NCBI GenBank assembly: GCA_947426305.1
Contig: CANEDP010000016.1
Location: 1-35,606 of the forward strand
DNA length: 35,606 nt
Reading direction: 5' to 3'
From: an uncultured Clostridia bacterium
Lineage (GTDB): Bacteria > Bacillota > Clostridia > TANB77 > CAG-508
The notes below the pieces were generated by a model. It had not been told where the DNA came from. It did no database searches and saw only the letters and a list, made by a program, of their open reading frames with translations. How positions within the stretch are numbered: position 1 is the first letter of the stretch; each line of letters starts with the position of its first letter. A program made the position numbers and the translations under genes. This document shows, in pieces, positions 9,319 through 17,553 of this stretch.

Positions 9319-9362
9319 AATTTTTCTTTTTCAATTTCTCAATTTTATTTCAAATTTTATTT

Positions 9363-9713
9363 TTAATTTTCCTCATAATTGATTTTCACCTCTTCCGGAA
9401 GTTCCTCATACTGCACTTCCTTCCAAGCATGAACCCCCATTACCGTCAATTCTAGCATCAAATAAGCATCTTCTCTCAGTTCTCTGCTTGTTTTAAAACT
9501 TATTTTCTTATTTTTTCCTCTTTCACTATAACATTCCAGCGTATATTCAAATTTCATATCATCTGAAGCAGAAATTCTTTCTAATTTCATATTATCAACT
9601 TGAGTATAATAAACCAACTGATGGTATTCCAAAAAATAATAAGCCAATCCACAAACCACAATTGCCAGCAAAATAGCAAATAACATTGGTATTTTTTCTC
9701 TTATCTCTTCCAT
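9363..9713 (-). CDS. Small membrane-anchored protein of unknown function (116 aa)
   Basis: The start at 9713 (MEEIREKIPML) is preferred because AAAGGAGAGAGG lies immediately upstream; an in-frame start at 9773 has no such site. One membrane helix (LFAILLAIVVCGLAYYFL, residues 11-28) precedes an outward domain of about 85 residues. I recognise no family. The layout matches the neighbouring 128-residue protein: short, N-terminally anchored, acidic C-terminus. Confidence 0.75.
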   Translation of the reverse strand: MEEIREKIPMLFAILLAIVVCGLAYYFLEYHQLVYYTQVDNMKLERISASDDMKFEYTLECYSERGKNKKISFKTSRELREDAYLMLELTVMGVHAWKEVQYEELPEEVKINYEEN

Positions 9714-9809
9714 GTTCCTCTCTCCTTTACTCGAATTAATTTCATTATAATCACTTTTTCCAAATCTTGCCATCGATTTTGCTTACAAAACCCTTACATT
9801 TTCGTAAGA

Positions 9810-9840
9810 TAAAAAAGAATAGCGAAAAAATCGCTATTCT
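9810..9840 (-). terminator. Terminator after the AraC/GyrI relic
   Basis: The minus strand reads AGAATAGCGA-TTTT-TTCGCTATTCT followed by TTTTT, a strong hairpin with U-tract immediately after the relic's stop codon. Confidence 0.85.
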
Positions 9841-9848
9841 CCTTCCGT

Positions 9849-10165
9849 TTACTTTTTCTTAACTGGTACCCAAATTTCACTATAATATTTTGAGTCCTGC
9901 ACCCTACTGGGATAATTTTGAGGATCAGAATACATTTCAATATTATATCCTGCCACTATTTCATAATTATTTTCTGGCAACCACTCTAAAAAAATTTGAT
10001 GATGAATCTTTTGAAAAACAGTCGGAGTCACTCCATGGAAACCAACAAAAGCCTTGGTAAAACTATCTGGCGAATCATAGCCATATTTTAATGCAATATC
10101 AATCATTTTTTCCTCTGAATGAAGCAAGCTTTTCTGCCAACTTTTGTCGTATTTCTTACCATAGC
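9849..10165 (-). pseudogene. Decayed AraC-family regulator with GyrI-like effector domain
   Basis: The frame encodes the second helix-turn-helix of an AraC regulator (EEKMIDIALKYGYDSPDSFTKAFVGFHGVTPT). After about ten residues it jumps to the end of a GyrI-like ligand-binding domain (EWLPENNYEIVAGYNIEMYS...YYSEIWVPVKKK). Complete relatives have well over 100 residues between these parts and a first helix-turn-helix before them; both are missing. The frame is open upstream to about 10165 (YGKKYDKSWQKS), then enters a palindrome. The only plausible internal start is a TTG at 10127 without a good ribosome-binding site. This is an internally deleted, 5'-truncated remnant. No CGG is involved, so it is real decay. 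Confidence 0.75.
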
Positions 10166-10193
10166 AAAATATGACATAATAATGTCATATTTT
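10166..10193. repeat. ATATGACAT palindrome upstream of the AraC relic
   Basis: Perfect 12-bp arms (AAAATATGACAT) around a 4-bp centre. Same core as the sites at 10218, 17554, 18319 and 18776. It may be an operator or a hairpin in the transcript running from the MATE gene. Confidence 0.75.
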
Positions 10194-10217
10194 AGCAAAA
10201 GCCCATATTCTTTAGCA

Positions 10218-10251
10218 TTTTAAATATGACATTTCTATGTCATATTTAAAA
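10218..10251. repeat. ATATGACAT palindrome at the MATE stop codon
   Basis: Perfect 15-bp arms (TTTTAAATATGACAT) around TTCT, overlapping the last codons of the MATE gene. It could act as a terminator-like hairpin or an operator. Core shared with four other sites in the window. Confidence 0.75.
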
Positions 10252-11577
10252 ATATCCATATTTCTTTCGATTACAAATTATAAAAATAGCACTCACAACC
10301 AATGACAAAATTTCTGCAAATACCACAGCAAGCCAAACCCCATTGATTCCCATTAAACTTGGTAAAATTAGAATCATCGCAACTTGGAAAACCAATGTTC
10401 TTAAAAACGAAATGGCTGCCGAAACAGCGCCATTGTTTAACGCTGTGAAAAACGAAGATGCAAAAATATTAAATCCACTTATGATATACGAAATTGCAAA
10501 TAATCGAATGGCCATAGTTGTCATATTTAACAATTCTAAATCATAACTTACAAAAATGGAAGCCAACAATTTCGAAGAAATTTCTGCTAACAATGTCATA
10601 ACAATCGATGTTACTCCAATTAACTTCAAACTTTTTTTAAGCAAACTTTTTAACTCTTCCTCATTTTTTGCACCATAATGATATCCAATAATCGGCGCAG
10701 TTCCTATGGAGTAGCCTACATACGTCCCAATAAAAATAAATCCGACATACATAATAATTCCATAAGCCACAACACCGTCAGAACCTGCATATTTCATCAA
10801 TTGCATATTATACAAAATATTCACAAGCGACATTGATAAATTAGTTAGCATTTCAGAAGAACCATTTGTGCACGCTTGCCAGATTGCTTTACCTTCAAAT
10901 TTTGCTTTACCCAATCTTAATGGACTATCATTCTTACAAATAAAATAAACAAGTGGAACCATTCCACCAATTAATTGACTAATTCCTGTTGCCAACGCTG
11001 CTCCAGACACTCCCATTTTGAAAACAGACATCAATAAGAAGTCTAACAGCATATTTAAACAGCCTGTAATGATCGAAACAATTAAACCAAAGGTAGGTTT
11101 TTCTGCCACAATCAAGAAACTTTGAAAACAGTTTTGTAAAACAAATGGAATTAAAAACAATAGCAAAGTTCTACCATAAGTAACGCAATCTTCAAGCATA
11201 TTGCTATCTGCACCTAGCAAATTCGCCATTGGTCTTATCAGCGGAATTCCAACAACTGTAATAACTGCGCCTATTATCGTTACTAAATAAATTAGCATTG
11301 AAAAATATTGATTGGCTTTTTCTTTTTCGCCTTCGCCAATTGTTTTTGAAATTAAGGCACTTCCGCCTGTCCCAAACATAAAGCCAACTGTTCCTATAAT
11401 CATAATGGCTGGTATAATTAAATTAACTGCTGCAAAGGCATCTGAGCCCACGCAATTGGATACAAAAATACCATCTACAACACCATAAATAGATGTAAAA
11501 ATCATCATGATAATGGTTGGTATGGTAAATTGAATCAATTTTTTATATGTAAAATGTTCAGATAATTGTATTTTCAT
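10246..11577 (-). CDS. MATE-family multidrug/cation efflux transporter (MepA-like)
   Basis: 443 residues with about twelve hydrophobic helices. The start (YKKLIQFTIPTIIMMIFTSIYGVVDGIFVS) and the FGTGGSALISKTIGEGE loop are typical of MATE Na+- or H+-coupled exporters of the MepA/NorM type in the cytoplasmic membrane. It starts 2 bp after the cytidylate-kinase-like gene ends and shares its promoter and regulatory leader. If the leader is a guanidine-IV element, the exporter may extrude guanidinium-type compounds; that is inference. Confidence 0.92.
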   Translation of the reverse strand: MKIQLSEHFTYKKLIQFTIPTIIMMIFTSIYGVVDGIFVSNCVGSDAFAAVNLIIPAIMIIGTVGFMFGTGGSALISKTIGEGEKEKANQYFSMLIYLVTIIGAVITVVGIPLIRPMANLLGADSNMLEDCVTYGRTLLLFLIPFVLQNCFQSFLIVAEKPTFGLIVSIITGCLNMLLDFLLMSVFKMGVSGAALATGISQLIGGMVPLVYFICKNDSPLRLGKAKFEGKAIWQACTNGSSEMLTNLSMSLVNILYNMQLMKYAGSDGVVAYGIIMYVGFIFIGTYVGYSIGTAPIIGYHYGAKNEEELKSLLKKSLKLIGVTSIVMTLLAEISSKLLASIFVSYDLELLNMTTMAIRLFAISYIISGFNIFASSFFTALNNGAVSAAISFLRTLVFQVAMILILPSLMGINGVWLAVVFAEILSLVVSAIFIICNRKKYGYF

Positions 11578-11579
11578 TT

Positions 11580-12194
11580 TTATCTCCTCCTAAACCAATT
11601 TTCAATATACTCTCCTAGTGGTAAAATCATGGTTTTAATTTCAATTCCTGATGTATTAATACATAGATGATAATTTCTTTTATCGCCCCATTCTAAATTG
11701 GAAAGAATATTGTGATATTTTTTTCGATTTTTATCAATTTGAATGATTTTTTGTTCAATTTCTTTGTCGCTTAAATTCTCATTTTCGTCTGCTTTTTGAC
11801 GACAACGATTTATTTTTGACTCTAGGTCAGCATACACAAAAATATTCATTGGATTTTGCTCTTTAAGAATTACATTAGCACCTCTTCCCACAATCACACA
11901 AGATTCCTTTTGTGCAATTTCTTTGATAATTTTTTGTTGTGTCACTAAAATTTCTGTTTGATTATTTTGCAAACTCGAATAAATAGCAAACGATTTTCCA
12001 AACTGAAATGGGTACGAATAAGCACCTTTCTCAGAAATATTGCTCACATATTCCTCCGAAAAACCTGTTTCTTTAGCAATTCCGGTTATAATTTCGCGGT
12101 CATAATAAGCAATTCCCAATTGGTCAGCAAGTCTTTTGCCAATTTCTCTACCACCACTTCCAAATTCTCTACTAATTGTAATAATTTTGTTCAT
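11580..12194 (-). CDS. Cytidylate-kinase-like P-loop protein
   Basis: 204 residues. It starts MNKIITISREFGSGGREIGKRLA, the modified P-loop (REFGSGGREIG) of the 'cytidylate kinase-like' family, followed by YYDREII and VIVGRGANVIL. The family resembles CMP kinase, but its substrate is generally unproven. It has AGGAGG just before the ATG and is the first gene after a terminator-bearing leader. Pairing with a MATE exporter suggests a role in handling or sensing the same compound; that is inference. Confidence 0.85.
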   Translation of the reverse strand: MNKIITISREFGSGGREIGKRLADQLGIAYYDREIITGIAKETGFSEEYVSNISEKGAYSYPFQFGKSFAIYSSLQNNQTEILVTQQKIIKEIAQKESCVIVGRGANVILKEQNPMNIFVYADLESKINRCRQKADENENLSDKEIEQKIIQIDKNRKKYHNILSNLEWGDKRNYHLCINTSGIEIKTMILPLGEYIENWFRRR

Positions 12195-12216
12195 AAAATT
12201 CCTCCTTTATCAATAT

Positions 12217-12249
12217 AAAAAAAGCCCGATTATTCTTACAAATAACCGA
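12217..12249 (-). terminator. Attenuator terminator upstream of the kinase-MATE operon
   Basis: The minus strand has CGGTTATT-TGTAAG-AATAATCG followed by GGGC and seven T. It lies between the promoter and the first gene, so it must be conditionally bypassed for the operon to be expressed. Confidence 0.85.
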
Positions 12250-12335
12250 GCGCACTCAGGCATCTTATCTGACAGAAGATTAATTTTTTAATTTTGGCAT
12301 TGCGATGCCCTGTCCTCCGATGACTAACTTAAGTA
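12250..12335 (-). ncRNA. Candidate riboswitch aptamer, guanidine-IV (mepA)-like
   Basis: Between the start site (about 12335) and the attenuator the RNA has conserved-looking structure: GGAGGACAGGG; a hairpin GGCAT-CGCA-ATGCC (12296-12309); a second hairpin TCTT...AAGA whose loop CTGTC is complementary to the upstream GACAG, allowing a loop-loop contact; and GATGCCTGAGTGCGCTCGG leading into the terminator. Control of a MATE (mepA-type) gene through an intrinsic terminator and the hairpin-loop pairing are what I remember of the guanidine-IV class. The class assignment is from memory; the attenuator architecture is seen directly. It could be another ligand class. Confidence 0.55.
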
Positions 12336-12341
12336 AAATGC

Positions 12342-12370
12342 ATTATAATCGAATATAAATAAATTGTCAA
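12342..12370 (-). promoter_or_regulatory. Promoter of the kinase-MATE operon
   Basis: Consensus sigma-A promoter on the minus strand: TTGACA (12365-12370), 17-bp spacer, TATAAT (12342-12347). Transcription should start near 12335 and give a leader of about 140 nt. Confidence 0.88.
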
Positions 12371-12386
12371 GCTTTTTTTGACATTT

Positions 12387-12500
12387 TTTATGGGGGACGG
12401 GGACACTCTTAAAAATAAAGAAAAAAACTAAAATTCGGTAATATCAACAAGTTCAATTTTTCTCTAATTTTCTATAAAGAGTGTCCCCGTCCCCCATAAA
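12387..12500. repeat. GGGGACGGGGACACTCTT inverted-repeat element, copy 2
   Basis: The cleanest copy. Perfect 24-bp inverted ends: left 12387-12410 (TTTATGGGGGACGGGGACAC...), right 12477-12500, enclosing 66 bp of AT-rich sequence with no gene. It fills the space between the recombinase stop and the kinase-operon promoter. Confidence 0.9.
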
Positions 12501-12510
12501 TTCCCAAAAA

Positions 12511-14058
12511 TTATTCCCTAAAAGCAAATTTAACAAATGCATTTTTATTCTCATCAATTTCTATTTGGTCAATTAATTGAAACAAAATCGTTTTAGGAGG
12601 ATTTTCAAATTTTAAAAAATTTTCTATGAGTTCTTCCATTTCATTATTTTCTTCATTTGAATTTGCAAACCTCTGCAATATCTGGTTCATTTCCTTTCGG
12701 CGATTTTCCAAAATTTCTTTTTTGGCTTTGATATTTTGATTGTATCTGAGAAACTCACTTTCTGTAATTATTTTATTTAACCTATCTGAATATACAATAT
12801 CAAACTGATTATTTAGTGAATTAATTTGCATTTCAATATCAGCTAGCTCTTTGATTTGCTTCGTTTGATTAGAGTTTTGGCTTTGCTGATAGATTCCATA
12901 AATTTCTGCCAATTTACTTTTTGAAGTACGTGTTTTTAAAAAATCACGTAAATATTCCAAAACTCGATTTTCCAGCTCCTTATAATTCAAATGTTGTGGC
13001 GGACAAAATCCTTTTTTGGAATTTCTGCAAGTAATATATGGAATTGGATTTCGAATTGGATTTCCATTTCTGCTCAACTTTGCCCCAACTTCTAAATAAT
13101 GATGACACATTTTACATTTCATCAAACCTCGCAATAAATAATCATGCTTTGTTTTACGATTAATGCTTTTTTGATTTAATAAAAACTGTACTTTTTCAAA
13201 ATCACTTCGAGCAATTATCGCTTCATGCGTATTTTCTGTAATGATATATTGGTCTTGCGGAATATTGACTCTTTTTTTTGTTTTGTACGATAGTTTGACC
13301 CTTTTGTTAGCAACTGTGTGGCCAATATACACTTGATTTTGTAACATTTTTTGCAAAGTTACAGTGTTCCACTTCTTTGGTTCTAGCAAATGCTTAGTAT
13401 ATCCACTTGGTGCTTGAATTCCTTGCTGATTTAAATATTCTTTAATCGCATAAACACTATTTCCTTGCAGGTACATCGCAAAAATCCTTTTTACAACAAA
13501 AGCAACATTCCCATCAATTACCAAATGATTTTTTTGCCTTGCATCTTTTTGATAACCATATGGCGCAACCGTACACATATATTCGCCCTTTTTTTGCTTT
13601 TCTTTTAAAACACTGCGCACTTTTTTGGAAATATCTTTTGCATAAGAATCATTAATAATAGCACGAAACGGTGTCAGTTCGTTCCAGTTTCCGTTAGCGA
13701 AAGTATCAATTCCATCATTTAGCGCAACATAGCGTATATTATGTTCTGGAAAATAAACTTCCATAAAATGTCCTAGCTGAATATATTCCCTACCAAGTCT
13801 TGAAAAGTCTTTGGTAATAATCATATTAATTCTACCTGACTCAATATCTTCAATCAATCGATTAAATCCTGGTCGGTCAAACGTTGTGCCAGATACACCA
13901 TCATCTACATATTCGTCCACAAAATGTAAATGATTTTCTTGTATGTAGCGATTTATCATATCTCGCTGATTTCCAATACTTTCGCTTTCTTGCTTGTCGC
14001 CATCTTCACGCGATAAACGGATATAAGAAGCCACTTTAAAATTTATAGCGTTAGGCAT
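12511..14058 (-). CDS. Large serine recombinase (site-specific integrase/resolvase)
   Basis: 515 residues. The N-terminal resolvase domain has the catalytic Ser in YIRLSRED (near residue 16) and the conserved EYVDDGVSGTTFDRPGFNRL and TKDFSRLGRE blocks. The recombinase domain follows (PYGYQKDARQ...). A zinc-ribbon is split between LMKCKMCHHYL and TCRNSKKGFCP, and the C-terminus is coiled-coil. Such enzymes integrate phages and conjugative or small mobilisable elements. No attachment sites or cargo genes are evident, so it may be the remnant of a larger element. It has no in-frame CGG. A very small gene lies just upstream. Confidence 0.93.
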   Translation of the reverse strand: MPNAINFKVASYIRLSREDGDKQESESIGNQRDMINRYIQENHLHFVDEYVDDGVSGTTFDRPGFNRLIEDIESGRINMIITKDFSRLGREYIQLGHFMEVYFPEHNIRYVALNDGIDTFANGNWNELTPFRAIINDSYAKDISKKVRSVLKEKQKKGEYMCTVAPYGYQKDARQKNHLVIDGNVAFVVKRIFAMYLQGNSVYAIKEYLNQQGIQAPSGYTKHLLEPKKWNTVTLQKMLQNQVYIGHTVANKRVKLSYKTKKRVNIPQDQYIITENTHEAIIARSDFEKVQFLLNQKSINRKTKHDYLLRGLMKCKMCHHYLEVGAKLSRNGNPIRNPIPYITCRNSKKGFCPPQHLNYKELENRVLEYLRDFLKTRTSKSKLAEIYGIYQQSQNSNQTKQIKELADIEMQINSLNNQFDIVYSDRLNKIITESEFLRYNQNIKAKKEILENRRKEMNQILQRFANSNEENNEMEELIENFLKFENPPKTILFQLIDQIEIDENKNAFVKFAFRE

Positions 14059-14071
14059 ATTCGCTCCTTTT

Positions 14072-14195
14072 TTATTCTTTTTGATGTTCTAGCTGTCTTA
14101 AATATTCTAAAAATATCTTTTCTAGGACACTTTCAAACAAATCTCCGTTCTTCGGAAAATGAAATATGCAATTTTAATTCCTGTTTTGGTTTCAT
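14072..14195 (-). CDS. Tiny gene upstream of the recombinase, needs +1 recoding at CGGA (about 40 aa)
   Basis: ATG at 14195 opens MKPKQELKLHISFSEE. The zero frame reaches CGG (codon 17, 14145-14147) and stops three codons later. A +1 shift at CGGA gives G-DLFESVLEKIFLEYLRQLEHQKE and a stop at 14072, 13 bp before the recombinase start. The joined product is a plausible small amphipathic helical protein, and the location just before a serine recombinase is common for small element-encoded proteins. No family is recognised. Support: the site matches the CGG pattern in larger genes, and the second half stays open right up to the recombinase ribosome-binding site. Confidence 0.55.
14144..14147 (-). 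other. CGGA +1 recoding site in the tiny gene before the recombinase
   Basis: The coding context is TCC GAA GAA CGGA GAT TTG TTT. The zero frame reads CGG AGA TTT GTT TGA. As elsewhere, skipping C leaves GGA (Gly). Confidence 0.6.
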
Positions 14196-14283
14196 TTTTT
14201 GTGCCCTTTTTCACTTTATGAGCAAAAACAGAATTTTATGAAAAAAGAATTATCTAATCTATTGCACACATTTTACAAAACAA

Positions 14284-14320
14284 AATCCTAGAAAGCCTTA
14301 AAAATAGGCAATCTAGGATT
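14284..14320 (-). terminator. Terminator of tRNA-Ser
   Basis: The minus strand has AATCCTAGA...TCTAGGATT with an inner GCCT/AGGC pairing, followed by TTTTGTTTTG, directly after the tRNA 3' end. Confidence 0.88.
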
Positions 14321-14328
14321 TTTCATTT

Positions 14329-14419
14329 TGGCGGAGTGAGTGGGATTCGAACCCACGGGCCCTTTGCAGGACTACTACAGTTCCAGTGTAGCTCGTTATG
14401 ACCACTTCGATATCACTCC
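14329..14419 (-). tRNA. tRNA-Ser (anticodon GGA)
   Basis: The acceptor stem GGAGTGA pairs with TCACTCC, and CCA is encoded at 14329-14331. The anticodon arm is CTACA-CTGGAAC-TGTAG, giving anticodon GGA. The long variable arm typical of serine tRNAs (about TAGTCCTGCAAAGGGCCC) is followed by the T arm GTGGGTTCGAATCCCAC. No arginine or glycine tRNA is present in the window, so the tRNA basis of the CGG anomaly cannot be tested here. Confidence 0.97.
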
Positions 14420-14458
14420 ATTCAATGGAAATGATTATACCAGAAAAAATAAAGTTTT

Positions 14459-15694
14459 TCAAGTACTATTTTTAAAATTATGTTTTTCTTCCGATTTTTT
14501 CATCATATTTCTCGTGTTCATTTTGCCTGCTCTTGTTATGAAATTGTAACCATATTTATCTTTTAACGAATCAATTGTTTTATCCAGTTTTTCTTGTTTA
14601 TCATCATTTTCTGAAAAAAAGGATAACTGTCTTTCTTCTTTATTTACTAAATGTTCAACTCTTACTCCCATCAAGCGTATAGACATTCCATTTTGATATA
14701 ATTCGTGTAATAATTCTTTTGCTTTTAGATAAATTTCTTTGGTGCTTGTGGTTTCAAAATCGAGTTTTCGTTGATGAGAAACATCTTCAAATTTGTCGGT
14801 TCTTAATTGAACACTCACACATTTGGCAAGTAATTCATATTTTCTAAGTCGATAAGAAACTTGTTCTGTAATGGCTAGTAAAATCGGTTCTAGTTGTTCG
14901 ATTTGAGAAATATCTTTGGGGAAAGTTACAGAATTTCCAATACTTTTGGGCAATTCTGGTGCAAAAATAACTTCTGATTTATCAATCCCATTGGCATATT
15001 CCCATATCAAATTTCCATGTTTTCCGAATTTTTTGATTAGAATTTCTCGTTCGGTTTTTGCCAAATCTCCAATTGTTTTGATGCCCATGTTATATAATTT
15101 CGGAACGGTTTTTTTCCCTAACATAAACAATTCAGAAGTTGGCAAAACCCACATTTTCTCAGGAATTTCATTTTCAAATAAGGTATGAACACAGTCTGGT
15201 TTCGTAAAATCAGAAGCCATTTTCGCTAAAAATTTATTATGAGCAACGCCAACATTTACGGTAAATCCCAATTCTTCCTTGACTCTTTGGTTAATTTCTT
15301 TTGCTTTATTTAGCAAAGTATCTTTCATCAAATATTCTGTCATATCCAAAAAACATTCATCAATGGAATATCGCTCAATTTTGTCGCTATACTCCAACAA
15401 TAACTGATACAATTGATTGGAATATTTTTTATATTTCTGATATTCCAAACCAGAAAACACTTGCAAGTTAGGACATTTTCTTTTGGCTTGATAAATCGTC
15501 TCCGCCGTTACAACACCACACATTTTTGCCTTCATACTTTTTGCCAAAACGATTCCACTTCGCCTTGCTTCATCTCCACCTATAATGCAGGGAATTTCAC
15601 GAATATCAATTTTGCTTCCATTTTTTAGCATTTCGACAGCCGTCCAACTTAGGAAAGCGTTATTCACGTCAATGTGTAAAATCTGTTTTTCCAT
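14459..15694 (-). CDS. dinB: Y-family DNA polymerase (DinB/Pol IV)
   Basis: About 412 residues from the ATG at 15694, chosen for the upstream AGGTGA; an in-frame start at 15712 has none. It opens ILHIDVNNAFLSW with the first catalytic Asp. SIDECFLDMT carries the second Asp/Glu pair. YQAKRKCPNLQVF and the helix-hairpin-helix LYNMGIKTIGDLAKTE follow, then the little-finger region. It performs translesion synthesis. The 18 C-terminal residues are Lys/Glu/Asn-rich and may include a clamp-binding tail. Monocistronic on the minus strand. Confidence 0.95.
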   Translation of the reverse strand: MEKQILHIDVNNAFLSWTAVEMLKNGSKIDIREIPCIIGGDEARRSGIVLAKSMKAKMCGVVTAETIYQAKRKCPNLQVFSGLEYQKYKKYSNQLYQLLLEYSDKIERYSIDECFLDMTEYLMKDTLLNKAKEINQRVKEELGFTVNVGVAHNKFLAKMASDFTKPDCVHTLFENEIPEKMWVLPTSELFMLGKKTVPKLYNMGIKTIGDLAKTEREILIKKFGKHGNLIWEYANGIDKSEVIFAPELPKSIGNSVTFPKDISQIEQLEPILLAITEQVSYRLRKYELLAKCVSVQLRTDKFEDVSHQRKLDFETTSTKEIYLKAKELLHELYQNGMSIRLMGVRVEHLVNKEERQLSFFSENDDKQEKLDKTIDSLKDKYGYNFITRAGKMNTRNMMKKSEEKHNFKNST

Positions 15695-15767
15695 ATTTTT
15701 CACCTGCAACAATTATAGAACTTTTGTTTGTGTTTGTCAATAGTTTTTACACAAAAATAGAGATTTT

Positions 15768-16685
15768 TCAATCTCTATTTCTCTCTCCATACATGGCTCC
15801 ATTCGAGTCCAATTGAATTTCATATCCATATTCAAAAATATACGCCAAACTAAATATAATTAAAATTAGTACAAAATCCATTAGTTCAATTCCGACATTC
15901 ATATCAATTTTTAGAATTGCTTGAAATAAGAAGCCCAAAATTGTTGGCGCGGAAATTGCAATTATCATAAATTGTGCAATTCTTCGGATATAACCAACAT
16001 TTTCTAACGTAAAAGGCGTATCGTCATTATGAATATTAATAAATAATTTTTCGATATATTTTAATATTAAAAATGCAATTCCTAAAAAAGCAATTAAGCA
16101 AATTCCAACTAATTCCGTTACCACAATATAATAGGTTTTGGAATGACTTGTCATATACTCATATAAATCCGCCTCAGTATCAACGTAAAATTTTGTATTT
16201 TTCCCTGTTTGTGGGTCTGAAATAGAAATTATTTTATCGTTTACTTCATATTCATAACTTTCCTCAAAAACTTCAAATTTGGTGTCCGTTATATTCATTT
16301 TACTTGCTATCATAGGCAAAATGCACATTAATATAGCTAATATAATATTAGAAAGCACTAGAATAATTTCGCCAGCTCTCGCAATTATAAAAATTGCCTT
16401 ACTAATTCCTTTCATTTTCTGCTGTTTTTCTTTTTTAAATTTAACTACTTTCATTTTTATTTCTTCATCTAATGAGTCCAAATCAATTAAATTTTCATTA
16501 ACCAAATGATTAATACCGCAACCAAAAACTTGACACAATCTCAAAATATTGTTCATTTCTGGATATGCTTCTCCTGTTTCCCATTTTGAAATGCTTTGTC
16601 TTGATACACCAACTTTTTCTGCCAATTTTTCCTGCGACATTTTCTTTGATTTTCTTAAAATATTTAAATTATCTCCAAACTTCAT
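15768..16685 (-). CDS. XRE-family regulator fused to a membrane domain
   Basis: 305 residues. Residues 1-70 form a classical Cro/CI helix-turn-helix (MSQEKLAEKVGVSRQSISKWETGEAYP). The rest has about four membrane helices (IIARAGEIILVLSNIILAILM, YYIVVTELVGICLIAFLGIAF, FMIIAISAPTILGFLF and a last one near 280) with an extracytoplasmic loop between the first two. This looks like a membrane-tethered one-component sensor. GGAGG precedes the ATG. A 7-bp-arm palindrome at 16748-16769 upstream is a likely autoregulatory operator. Confidence 0.88.
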   Translation of the reverse strand: MKFGDNLNILRKSKKMSQEKLAEKVGVSRQSISKWETGEAYPEMNNILRLCQVFGCGINHLVNENLIDLDSLDEEIKMKVVKFKKEKQQKMKGISKAIFIIARAGEIILVLSNIILAILMCILPMIASKMNITDTKFEVFEESYEYEVNDKIISISDPQTGKNTKFYVDTEADLYEYMTSHSKTYYIVVTELVGICLIAFLGIAFLILKYIEKLFINIHNDDTPFTLENVGYIRRIAQFMIIAISAPTILGFLFQAILKIDMNVGIELMDFVLILIIFSLAYIFEYGYEIQLDSNGAMYGERNRD

Positions 16686-16747
16686 TCGATTACTTCCTCC
16701 TTGCAGTTAATTTTAAAACAGCAAATACAAAAATTCTACCAACTTTA

Positions 16748-16769
16748 AGTTGCATTTTCAATTGCAACT
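16748..16769. promoter_or_regulatory. Candidate operator of the XRE regulator
   Basis: AGTTGCA-8 bp-TGCAACT, a perfect 7-bp inverted repeat in the gap between the XRE gene and the gene at 16783-17535. Helix-turn-helix regulators of this type usually bind such sites; binding is inferred. Confidence 0.45.
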
Positions 16770-16782
16770 CAAACTTTACATT

Positions 16783-17535
16783 TTAATTAAGAGTGGTTAC
16801 AACAAAAACATCTTCTGACTCAAATTTTTCATCATTCATTTCCCCATTATACAAAATCCAATATAAATGGGTTTCATATTCATATTCTGCCATATTTTCA
16901 AATTGCATTAATTCAATCTTTGGATTGGCTGAAAATTCATCTCTTGTGTTATCTGTAACTAAATAGAGTTGATTTGTTTTTTCATAATACAAAATATCAT
17001 ACAAAATCAAATCTCCTTCAATCGTATTTGGGGCAACGCAAATAAATGCCGGTTTTCCATTTTTGTAATTTTCCATAAATTCTTGATATACATTTTCGTT
17101 ATGAATCATAGCTCCAATTACAAAACAATTATCTTTTGCTGCATCATAAGAACTGTAGGTTTTTCCTAGATTTCGAAGATCATGATTTTGAGTTAATTCG
17201 GTGTTGTAAAAATCATCTAATGTATGAATTTCTTTGTCTTGTTTATCGCTATATTTACTGTCCATGGGCAATTCATATTGCATCAACCAATTCCCCATTT
17301 TCACACCAATATTACTTTCATAAGGCTCATTTGGCGAAACGCCAACATAGCGAATTACTTTATAGCCTAATCCCCAATATGTTACTTTTTTTCCATCTTG
17401 GCTAATTATTTTCATGCAATATTTGGGCTCATGTCCTGTTGAAACTCTTCCTGTATCGGCATAATTTGTTATGATTCCAATTATTATTATTATTGAAATG
17501 ATAATAATTAGAAGTATAAAAACTCTTTTTTTCAT
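16783..17535 (-). CDS. Membrane-anchored/exported protein of unknown function (250 aa)
   Basis: An N-terminal hydrophobic helix (VFILLIIIISIIIIIGIIT) without a lipobox is followed by a soluble extracytoplasmic domain. Its best-conserved-looking part is KYCMKIISQDGKKVTYWGLGYKVIRYVGVSPNEPYE. Proteins with this segment are common in clostridia, but I know of no assigned function. AAAGGAGAAA precedes the ATG, and the palindrome at 17554-17577 is 19 bp upstream of the start codon. Confidence 0.8.
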   Translation of the reverse strand: MKKRVFILLIIIISIIIIIGIITNYADTGRVSTGHEPKYCMKIISQDGKKVTYWGLGYKVIRYVGVSPNEPYESNIGVKMGNWLMQYELPMDSKYSDKQDKEIHTLDDFYNTELTQNHDLRNLGKTYSSYDAAKDNCFVIGAMIHNENVYQEFMENYKNGKPAFICVAPNTIEGDLILYDILYYEKTNQLYLVTDNTRDEFSANPKIELMQFENMAEYEYETHLYWILYNGEMNDEKFESEDVFVVTTLN

Positions 17536-17553
17536 AAATTTTCTCCTTTTTAT

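Noticed and set aside
12511..14419. tRNA-Ser as the attachment site of the serine recombinase element
   Set aside because: The tRNA is complete with its terminator, no repeated tRNA end is seen on the other side of the recombinase, and large serine recombinases seldom use tRNA genes.
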